A DNA stretch of 64,000 bases, from contig NC_089724.1 of assembly GCF_035083965.1 (NCBI RefSeq), positions 15,866,410 through 15,930,409 of the forward strand. The letters run 5' to 3'. The position numbers and the translations under genes were made by a program. The stretch's first letter is position 1, and every line of letters starts with the position of its first letter. The DNA is from Branchiostoma lanceolatum (Eukaryota > Chordata > Leptocardii > Amphioxiformes > Branchiostomatidae). This document shows positions 25,201-37,200 of the stretch, piece by piece. A model generated the notes under the pieces. It saw only the letters and a program-made list of their open reading frames with translations. It searched no databases and was not told where the DNA came from.

Positions 25201-28200
25201 ATTAGAAATCCTAAGTCCGTTGTGCCGGTGATAAACAAATTGGAATGTCGCGCCAAATCCCACAACGCATGCGTGAATTTGAATCGGCAATTTGCTGCCA
25301 TTCTTGGCCATCGAGTGACCGGGTGTCTGTGGTATAATTCCCTTGGGGGCAAGTTGGATCAGAGCTGGCCTGTGAAGCAACAGTCTGGCATCCAGAGGTC
25401 CGGCTCTGGCTGGTTTTGACTTGTTTCTAGGCATTTTTGTCGGGCTTTCTATTTGTCCCGTTTGACATAAAGGATATATCATAAAGATAACAGTAGATTA
25501 AAAACAAAACGGGACAAGTTAGAAAGCCCGACAAAAACGCCTTAACACGTCAAAAACAGCCAGTGCCGAACCTCTGCTTGGACGACACTGCCCTTGCACT
25601 GGGAAAGGAGGTTAAAATCAAAACCTCCTTTGTCCTTGCTTTTATTCTAAACCTCCTTGCTTTGAGACACAATTTTATCACAGGCTCATCTCCAAGTAGA
25701 TCTAGATGTTACTTTTTCCAAGCTGCCCTTTCCTACGTAGGCAGCTTTATTATAAGGAAAACCAATGAGGTTATAGGGAATATGACGTCTTTGGGGGAAA
25801 CGTAAAGACATTCTAGGGGTCCTCAAACATCTGCTTGAAGATTTGAGATATTTATGATACTTTTATAATAACATTCCGCGCCCGTCAAATTTCGTCGGTT
25901 TCGAACATGGCCTAGACAAAGATTTGTGGATTCTAAAGAGCAAGGGTCCAGCCAGGATGTTCGTACTGTCGTGCGGGTGTGGAAATCCTTGTGTCGCCGT
26001 TCATAGAATTAGAAAAGCGCTTGAAAGGGTGCTACGAACATGTAGATACTGATCAAAGGCGCGCCGCCCCGTCTGGTAAACAATGCATCGCAGCAGGCCG
26101 CAGTGGGAAAGTTGCGAACAGGCCTGGCTGCGAAAGGTCCCCAGAGAACTTCGACTAACCAGCAGTATTTTGCTGAACATGTACAATCTAGCCGTCACAT
26201 AGAAAATGACAACGAAGGAAGAAAGCCCGACAATAACGCCCCAAAACACGTCAAAAACCAGCCGGAACCACTCCTCTGCTTGGAGAGTAGTTCGCGTTGG
26301 GCGTGGCGAATCACGGAACAGACCGCTTGCTTTCAAATTCTAGATTCCGTACCCCAATGCAAAGTCATTATCGGATCAAACTTTCACACCCCGTCTGTGT
26401 GCTTCAGCCAATTATTTCCCCTTCTTCAGTTTAGGATAAATCTGTACCGATTGGATTGTCTCTACCACTAGTACCAACCGGCCCTCCCTTGGCTAGTTTC
26501 TGGTTAATAGTTTCTGGTAGTTTCTCCACAATGATATCATCGTTAGATATTCCTAGCTCGCGGGCGGTATATGGGTAAATGAAACAAGATTATTAGACTT
26601 ATCTATGTATATGATATTTACCTACACAACTCTTCCTTCCCACAGAAAGACAAATGGATTAAAACAGTGGAAGATCGCAGAGGTGTTCAAAGACACACTA
26701 CCACTGATGAGAACTTGCTGCCTGCAATAAGAGTAGGGTACACTCTACTCCGCGCGGCCTGGAGCGTAACAGCACGGTCACACACAGGTTTCATTATCTC
26801 CGAGTTTCGTTATCAAGTTCTGTTCTGTTCTGTTCTGTTCACGTTACGTTTGCTCGATGCTAAGCTAAAAAAAAGTTTGGAACAGCCAGTTTATCATTCC
26901 TAATGGTATATGACGTATAACGATAAGAAGAAGTTACCTTAGAATAACATTCTTTATTTCGTACAGGTCTGCAATAGCGAGGAAAGCGATTCAAGTGAAG
27001 ATTACACAATGTGTGTAGGGAGAGCACGCGGAGTTGTGTGGTACATTGTAATTTGTATGGAGAACATTGGGTAACAGTGGATCATGCCACGTAGCGGCAT
27101 TACATTTTTTTTCAATAAAATATTATGTAGAATATTTCTAGATTTTTCAAAAAGATCAAATATGAAAATTTGAATTTATTTGAATATATATATGTCAGAC
27201 TCGTAAAGGCTGCTAGAGAGGTTGGTGACAAAATCAATCGAATATACAAGGTACTAATTGTACCTGAAATGACCAAGGAGGTTAAAATCTTAAGTTAACC
27301 TCCTTGATATGACCAAACACTTATAATTAAAGAAGAGAGAAGAAGCAAATAGGTATGTAGATTGACAATAGTATGTTGTGTTTTCGTACATAGTATTTAT
27401 CGTTAAAATGTAGAAACTGTAGTACAGTATATTAGTCTTACATCCTTTTTATTCTACATCATTTAGACCACGTGTGGTCATTTGTGTATTTAGCCACCTG
27501 CAATAAATATTATTACTATCATGAACGCGAGCGTACCACACCGGGAGGGTTTGCCGAACATTTGCCGAGCGGGATTCATCATTGCTAGAAGAGGGTGGGG
27601 CGTAAAAGCTAAGAAAAAATAGAAACCATTTCACATGGTGCCTATTTCCCGAATATTGTCAATATTCTGGTTACTGTGATCCCGTAGGAGCTGCCGACGG
27701 ACATGGTCAGAACCTTTGGCGTAAAAAGATCACATATGCAGCCTGAACGGTCCTGGATTTCAAGCGCCGAGCAACATTTTCCGTCCAAATTGTCTACTTC
27801 GTATTTCCCGGGGCCCATTGGACGAAGAAGCATCCTGTTGTTGTTTGTTGTCACTCGTATCGACGACCAAGAAATATCAGGACATTTCGGCCCTAGGTTC
27901 GGGACGGTTCGGCCCCGTTTGTTCTTATTTGTATGTGTACTATGTAACATGATGTAATGTACAGAATAATCGAAAATCAATGTGAAATGATAAAACATAT
28001 TGAATATTAGTCTTAAAACATAGCAAATATATGTATGAGATCGTATGCTACAGACCACTTCAAAGCGATGGCAAATTGCACCCGGGCAAAAATATATACA
28101 GCGCGGATTTCATACACGTGATAAAAAACGTCTGTTGGGCAGTCTTGTATTGGAAAATTAAAAGTTCCGTGTTGTTTTTGAAACCTGAGAACCTTCGACA

Positions 28201-31200
28201 CCCCTAAAAATGCATGTTGTAATATGACAAGATATACAGCGCCCTAGTTATTCATTTTGAGTAACGGGTGTTTTGTGGAGTTCTAAAAAAGACTTCTAGA
28301 CAGAAATTTGACAGCGCAGTTAATACGGTTCGAATACTAGTTGGTCTTTTCTAAATCGTCTCGTATTGAAAGTTAATGGTGCCGAGTTGATTTCTGATGT
28401 TAAGGACACTTTATGAAGTTAGAAAGAGAGGCTTATATAGGCTGCGCGTGACTTGGTGAGCGTTTGACAATTTACATCCGGGCAGAAACATACACAGCGC
28501 GGATTTCATACACATCATGAAAACGTCTATTGGGCAGTCTTTTGTTGGAAAAGTAATAGTTCCGTATTGTTTTCTAAACCAGAGAACCTTCGACATCACT
28601 GAAATGCATGTTGTGATATGACAAGAAAGGCAGCATCCTAGTAATTCATCTTCAGTAACGGGTGTTTTGTGGGAGGATTTGAAAAGAAGGCTTCTAAATA
28701 GAAAGTTAAACAGCGCAGTTAGAAGAGTTTGGATGCACTCGCTGACACACTATTGTAAATCGTCTCGTATTGAAAAGTTGATAATTCCGTGTTGTTTTCT
28801 GATGTTAGGGACACTGTAAGAAGTGAGAAAGATATGTTGTAACGTCACAAGATATCTAGGATTCTAGTATGAGGTCATAGGCTACGGTTGACTTGTAGAG
28901 CGTTTGGCAGAAATATGTACAGCGCGGATTTCGTACACGTCATGAAACATGTCTGATTATTTAGTATTTTTGTGTGGAGAATTGATAGTTCCGTGTTGTT
29001 TTCTTAACATAGGTATCCTGTAGACCGATAGAAATGCACGTTGTATCATGACAAGATATACATCATCATAGGAAATCACTATATTTGAAGGGTGGTTTTG
29101 GGAGGACTTGGAAAAGCCTTCTAAATAGGGAGTTTGACAGCGTAGAGTTTGAATGCTCGCACCGACGCATCATTGAAAATCGTCTTGTATTGAAAAGCTG
29201 ATGATTCCGTGTTGCTTTCTAATGTTAGAGGCACTGTAGGAAGTTAAAAATACTTGGTGTAACGTCACAAGATACCTAGAATTCTAGTATGAGATCTTAG
29301 GCTACGGTCACACGGAAAATTGCATCCGGGCAGAAATATATATATAGCGCGGAATTCATACACGTCTGTTGGGCAGTCTTGTATTGGAAAATTAATAGTT
29401 CCGTGTTGTTTTCTAAAGCTGAGAACCTTCGACACCCCTAAAATGTATGTTGTAATATGAAAAGATATACAGCGCCCTAGTAATTCATTGTGAATAACGG
29501 GTGTTTTGTAGAGGAGTTCTAAAAAGACTTCTAGACAGAAATTTGACAGCGCAGTTAATACGGTTCGAATACTAGTACATGTCTCGATACGTCTTTTCTG
29601 AATCGTGTCGTATTGAAAGTTGATGGTGCCGAGTTGTTTTCTGATGTTAAGGACATTGTAGGAAGTTAGAAAAATATGTTATAACGTCACAATGCCTAGG
29701 ATTTACAGCAGGAGATCATAGGCTGTCCGTGACTTGATGAGCGTTTGGCAATTTACATCCGGGCAGAAACATACACAGCATGGATTTCATACGCATCATG
29801 AAAAACGTCTGTTGGGCAGTCTTGTATTGGAAAATTAATAGTTCCGTGTTGTTTTCTAAACCAGAGAGCATTCGACACCCCTAACAATGCATGTTGTAAT
29901 ATGAAAAGATAAACAGCATCCTAGTAATTCATTTTGAGTAACGGATGTTTTGTAGAGGATTTGGAAAAAGACTTCTGAATTGAAAGTTTGACACCGCGGT
30001 TAAAAGAGTTTCGACGCACTCGCTGATTCATTATAGTAAATCGTCTCGTATTGAAAATTTGATGGTTCCGTGTTCATTTCTTGAAGTTAAGGAGATATGC
30101 AGGATTCTAGTATCATTCCTCGGGTTCTTTGCATTTAATATCCCTAGTCAAGGGAACACCATCATTATATAAACCTGGCATCCGGTCTACCGTGGTTTGG
30201 CCGGGATCTCTTTGGGACAGGAGGATTTTCCACCCTCGGGGTAATATTTGGCACCCGGTAGTAGTTTTACGTGGTTGGAGTTCAATTGTTCCCCGTTTAT
30301 CGTTGCGACCGATTACTTTTTACTACGTAAAACATCCACGTAAGATGGGTCATCGACACTCAACAAGGGTGTCGATCAGACAAAGTTAAAAGTTGGGCCG
30401 CAAACTACACTTAAGCCGACCTACTACAGTTACAACTGAAACAGCAAACACACTCGCCCGTCAAATCCAGGAAAAAGGATATACCACCGCTGGATAGCTT
30501 GGTAAACAAGAGCTTTTAAAAAAAGCTGGCGTTTCGGCTACGTTTATAAGTGTGAATTGTCTTTTCCCTTTACTTGAAGTAAAATCTGCCAGAGGAAGTC
30601 ACTCAAGGGCTGTTCAGTCTATAAGAAAAATTGTCATTTTGGGAAATGAGTACTGTTTTAATAGAAAAAAGGCAGATTGGGGAAAGCAATTTTGAAGTTA
30701 CGTCACTTAACTTAAGTGCTTTTGAAAAAGCTGGTCTTGGCCTACAACTTGTGCTTATTTGTAAAATGTATAATAGGCTCATTATAAAAGCTATCAATGT
30801 AATTATGTACATGGCACGCAATAAAACATAAAATTTGAAAAAGCACCATTGAATCATCAGCACTATGGTAATTAAGTGAAATAGAAGTTCATAACAGCTA
30901 AGGTTCTATCTAAAATGACTACCAAATGTCAAACAAATCAACAGCTACCTCATCCGTATTATTCTGGTTTCCGCATTTACAACATTTCTTCCTTATTTTC
31001 CTGGGTAATTTTGCTAAAATTCATGAAAATTCCCATAGTTTTGTGCCGAGGGGCGCCACTTTCCACGTCCGTGTTGTCTGAATGAAGTCGATACTGAACA
31101 ATGGAGCATTTGCTACTGTAACAAAGAATCGCTGTTTTGCAAACAACATCAAGAGCCTCTATTTACATCGGGGATAGAAGTTTAGTGGCGAGTGTTTTGC

Positions 31201-34200
31201 AAGAATCATCTTACCGCGCATAGGAGCCGCTGCACGGTATTTTCCATTACAATGAACAGAAAAATTCGAATGCCGGGTTTGGAATCTATGAAGTCCTGTT
31301 CATAAGACAAAGGCCTTGTATATATTAAATGAATATTTAAAAATAACAAATATAAAATATTTCTTTATTTATTAATGAAAAAAAATGATATTCATAAATA
31401 TGATATTGATAGATTAATATAATATCAATATATATTTTTGATATTCAATATCTAAAAAGAAAAAAAAATTCATGCACGGACACGAACCCGGATCTTCTGG
31501 GTCCGAAGTGCTTCGCGTTGCCAGATCGGCCAAGCTGCGGTACGTACTTATTTACTTTGGACGTAATGCTATAACCTCACTATATGGTATCATTTATGCC
31601 GATTTTTGCTCGTTTTCTTGACGAAATCATTTTTTTTCTTCTGCAATCTTGTGGAATAGATGTAATGTGGTCATTTTTCAGGATATCAAAGTCCGAAACC
31701 ACAATGCAATGATATTTCCGAACAGTTGTAGCAGTTACATGCGGTCGCCGTCCTGTGTCACATGCAAATCTAGCGTGCCTGCCTTTTCGTGCTCTCTTGC
31801 CATATAAGGCAACGGCTATACAAGGATTTGAGAACGTTTTGCCATATAAGGTCTTATTGTGTGCGACACAGTGTTGAACCAAGCTTCCCTGGTCCTTGCT
31901 TGAAGGTAAAAGCCAGGACAATGCGGCATGCGCCGGAACGCAAAAAAAAAAAACTATCATGTAGTATGTTTGAGAGTCCACTGTCCACCTTGTACAGCCG
32001 ACAGGCAGACGGATACAGGGACGCCTGTTCGAAGAGTCGGATAAGTTTTGCGACTGGCGAGACAACAGCCAAGGCGCTGCTAGAGGTATGCTCCAAACTC
32101 TTTGGACCCCTGGGTACTAGTTCAAAAGTGCCTTTTGCAGTTGTGACGAACTGTAACTTACGGATATTATTATTCTCCAAGCTGAGGAGTGGTTCTGGTT
32201 GGTTTTTGACGTGTTTTTATAAGTTTGTGTCGGACTTTCCACTTAGTCAAGAAAAAACAGTCGGAACCACTCCTCTGCTTGGAGAGTAGGATATTAATTG
32301 TAAGTTTGCAGTCGTGACGAACCGTAAGTTTACTTAATGGATATTAGTAGTTCGTAGTTGTGACGAACTGTTACTTTTTGGTAAGTTATAATGATAGTAA
32401 CATTGTTTTTGATCGTTTCAAAAAATATCGTTTTACATTAGTTTTTGATCGTTTTACATTAGCTTTTGATCGTTTCAAAAAATATCGTTTTTAAGTCTGG
32501 GGATTGTTAATTAGAAAATTTGATGGGCTGTACGTTACTTAATGGATGTAACTTATTTTGTAGTTGTGACGAACTGTTACTTGTTGGCAAGTTACAATGG
32601 AATTGATATTAGCTTTAATCGTTTCAAATTTAATGTTGTTAAGTATGGATCTTATCAGTTTGAAAATTTGCGATAGACTGTAAGTTACTTCATCGAATGT
32701 TAGAAATAATTCAATGAAAGTGTTAGTGAAAAGCTGCTGGTTGTATGTTCAGTAATATTCCCATTTGTCATAATCAGTTAAAATTTGCGATGGACTGTTA
32801 GTATAATTGTTGAAATCTAAATGCCGTGAACGTGTTAGTTCAAAGGAAATCGATATCAAACAAACAAAGAAAACACAACAATTCCACACAAAAACCGAAC
32901 GTAACAAACTGGTAACAAATTGAACTGGTAACAAACTGAAACTGGTAACAAATTGAACATGTTAAATAGTTTGGCGATGGTCCAATTCGGCGAATTGTAG
33001 CACACAGCTCGCCGCGTGCCTCCAGACTGCCGGGGGAAATTGTATCTGAAAAAGAAAACAAAAACTAGAAATTAAACCATTGAAATACAGAAGAAGGACT
33101 CCAGTGGTTATAACCCCCTAGCCACGAACGAGGACTCGCGTGGGTGTAAAAACTATAATTGACATGAACGTGTCAATTGCCCTGATTTGCATGACAACCT
33201 CCTTGGTTCAATCATGATTCCATGGACACGTCGATGCGTCGAGACCGTGATAGATTTGGGTGGCAGCCCCGGCGGCGTGTCGGGTTGCTTAGCGCTGAAC
33301 CAAGAATGCAATAGACCTTTCTTCTTCGCAAACATATTTGTAGCACGAATTCAATTGTCAATTGTATATAAATTGCACTCAGTTTATTCAAAACAGGAAC
33401 TTCGTAATTTTCAGAAGTTCGGGTCACAAATGGGTCAGTGAGCACCCGCCCGGCTCACCGGGGTCACTGACCTGAAGACGGACTCCTTCTGAGACGGAAC
33501 CAATTAGCTAAATAGACCATAAGCAGCGAGAGATTGATCATGGTAGGTGTTAATAAGGTCTGAAAGTTTGATCCGACATTATATGTGAGAAAAAACTAGT
33601 TGTCTCTCGAAAAGATCGATATTACAGAGAGCTCCAAGCATACGTCTGACACACGCGTTTGACATAACGTAATAACGCGGAAATTAACACGCCTAGAAAA
33701 CGTTTCAATTGACTAACACGTCACATCTCATTTATCGATTGGCGTGACTTAAAAGTTTTTGCATTTGGATGGAAACTGCTAACGCAAATAAAGGATTTCA
33801 GAAGTTAGAGAAAGAACCCCATGCCGTCCCTGACTAACCGGATCGGTCAACCGTGATGTACAGTTATCGTTACGGACTTACGGCCATGTCGGAACAGCGA
33901 TGCAATTCTGCACTTGCCGACAGATGGCGTTGAGCAGCGGGCACGCGTTACGTCCGGCTCAGTAGGCGTCCGCAGCTTTATTGTGGACGTTCGCGAACGG
34001 CCTTTTACACGAGTGCCGTTCGCGCCCGTTCATGTCGCAGTCTTGCGAACGGGGTGCTAAGTGACACGAACGGCGCCGAACGGGGGAAATGAGGTTGAGC
34101 GGGCAGGAACGGCTGGAACGCCGATCGAACGCCGTTCCGGGCGTTCGGGCATTTTCATTTTTACAGAGGAAGACATTATATAAGACATTTCCCAATGGCC

Positions 34201-37200
34201 AAACATTGTTATGATATGTCAGGACAGGGAGAAATTTTAATTCTATTCATACCGGTAACCTTCATAGGGACATCAGCAAACAAAAACAGCTGTTCCATCA
34301 TTCAGATGCTGTACTCACGTTGTTGGACATCATGACGGTGAGAAGTGCCTTGTTGTGGGAGTTGAAGGCCACGTTCAGACAGGTGGCCTGGAACAGCACT
34401 AACGTGGAGTGGAGAACTGGAAGGACGTTAAGGTCATTCACAGATCAATATGTTCAGTGGAAAAGATAGACTATCAGTAAAAATTCATCTGTGTTGATAG
34501 GAATCATTATCATCCAAAATTCAAATTATACAGCAAATTTCTCTCAAGATCACGTAGAAAAGTTCTTTGTATTTTGACTACTGTAAGTCTTGAAATGTTT
34601 GCAGTCATTCTATTGTCACGATTTTCAGGGAGACCTGTCCAATTCATACCTTTGCAAATTTGTGCTTCCAATGTATTACTACTGTATTACAGACTTGCTT
34701 AAACTGTGAACTTAAAACACCATGAAAACCTCCTTTCCCCTTCTACCGCAAAATTGAATAAATTGACTCACAGTATCACAATCAACCTTTGCTTTTGTAT
34801 ACAATTATTCTTGCTTAATCCCTTACTGTAGATTTACACATGTGAAAACTGTTTTATGTTGGTATAGGTAATGAAATTGAACTTTGATCAATTCAAATTC
34901 AAATCACATTGCAAATATCTCTTTTTGTGTTTCATTATTTGTCCGTTATCACTTCTAAAGGATACAGACATAGATGATGGCCATGAGGAAGTGGGGGATG
35001 ACGCCGAAGTGGTCCCTCCTCCTACCCCGAGGCTCAGTGGCTGTCCAGAACAGAGCGTCCAGGATGTCCTGACCAACAGCTGAGAAGAGACGGTCAGCCA
35101 CCTGCAATATAAACAGACATTTGTTGTAAATATCAAATTATAAAGAAGACAACAGAAATAAAAGGGATATAATATAATAAAATGTGGGAGAAAATATATA
35201 CATATGAAGTTGGGCTGACAGAATTTTGTTTCTTTGTTTGGATGCATGTGAAGTACAAAATGTATAAATGGACTGTCCCCTAAATAGATGGTACAACATA
35301 TGTCCACATAGAACAGGATGTTAGTAAAAAGGATGATTACTGTATATCTGTCTATCTAGCATAAACAACGAGGGCACAAACCTCCAGCATGTTGAAGATG
35401 ATGTAGAGCTTGATAATGGACTGTCTCCCGAATTGATGGTACAAAATTGATGTCTCCACAAAGAACAGGATATCAAAAATAAGGGTGATGACTACTTATC
35501 TGTCTATCTAGCATAAACAACGAGGGCACAAACCTCCAGCATGTTGAAGATGATGTAGAGTTTGATAAGGGCCTGCCCCCTGACTAGATGGTACAACATG
35601 GACGTGTCCACATAGAACAGGATGTTGGTGCACACGATGATGATCCCTGCCTTGATCAGATCACAGATCTGGGCTGGTTCTAGTCTGCATCTGTAGGAAC
35701 AAACAGTATGGATCAAACATTTCATATCTAGAAAAACTACTTTCAACAGAAATGTCTAGCAACTTTGAAATTCTAACAATATTGGTTTTCCCCAAGTAAA
35801 CATATCACCAAACAGAACTGATGTATGATTCATAATTGTACAACAATTCTCCTGTTTGCTTACAATTGTACTTCAAAAAGGACACTATGGCATGCCAGCA
35901 ACATTGGGGGGGGGGGACATTTATCTATATACTTTTACATCATTTTTACATATATGCTTTGTTTAATATAATCACTGGCTTGCCTTTTTAGATTTTATAT
36001 TTTCCATGTTGTCTCGTTCCACAAACATGTCAAATACTTCTGATAAATTTTGTGCTCTTTTCTTTAGCTTGTGCATGTATCTATTTAGGAGGTCTTACAT
36101 ACATGTATATAAGGAACACTGTTTCCTTCATTTCCTGGGGACAATGGCCGAGAGTTGTTTCAAATAAATATTTGTACCTACTGAAGGTGTAAGGTGAAAA
36201 GTGTCCCTTTGCTATCTGAGTCTAAGTATCCATGTTAAGCTAATTAAGCTGTAACAAGATTTAAGAATGTTCCTGCTACCTTTTCCCCTGCAGACATGGC
36301 ATGGTGATGAGCCTGATCAAGGCTATGATGACTCTCAGGGGCAGGAAAGTGAAAATGAACAGGAAGGCATCCAGGCACAGGAAAAATCCATAAAACATCA
36401 GCTGTGTACAATAAAGATATTACATCATAAGTACTTATAAGTTAGCAGATTCCCTGAGCTTTAGGGTAACACACCAAGCAACAAACTCAGTGGCCAGGGC
36501 AATACAGGCATAAGGATATACATTGTACCTCTCAGATGCTGGAATAAGTCTGAAAAACAAGCACAACACTCAACAGTCAATGCACTGTTCCTTACGAATC
36601 CATGCTGCAACTTTGGGAAGACATGGGCTCATAAAGACAATGGCGCACTGTAAAACTTGTCTGTCCCATAATAACCCTGCCATGCACAGGTGCATAGAGT
36701 AGATTTTATCAGCTTGAACAATATCAGTACCAGTGATGATAACTAAATAGCTTATAGCATGAAAAGTATTTGTTATGGTGTCTATGTACTTACAATGGAG
36801 TCTTCCAATTCTAGCCACAACAACTTGACTCAAAAACAACTTTAACAAGACCTTCTTCTTGGCTATGTCTTATTCCTTCCCTTTCTTTTGTATTAGTACC
36901 AGATTAGTAACTGAGTCAGCTTACAGATGTGATTTTTGTGGCAGAGACTGCCATTCTCGTATAGGGCTGTTTTAGGCATAGTCGATGCTGTAGGGCTGTT
37001 GTGAATTAGGATTTTACCATGGTCAATACTGACCGACGGAGGCCATATATATATAGTACCAGATAGTGAGTGTGAGTGAGTGTAGTACAAACAAGATTTG
37101 GTACTGCACTGCATTCTCACCTTCTCAAACGCTTTTGGAATCTTCATGAAGGTGTAAACTCTCTCTCTTCTCTCTGCAAACTTCTCCTCTTCATTCTCTA

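Noticed and set aside
28015-30105. CRISPR-like regularly spaced repeats
   Set aside because: Units are ~420 bp, diverged throughout and contiguous, in a eukaryotic intron; this is a tandem satellite, not a CRISPR array.
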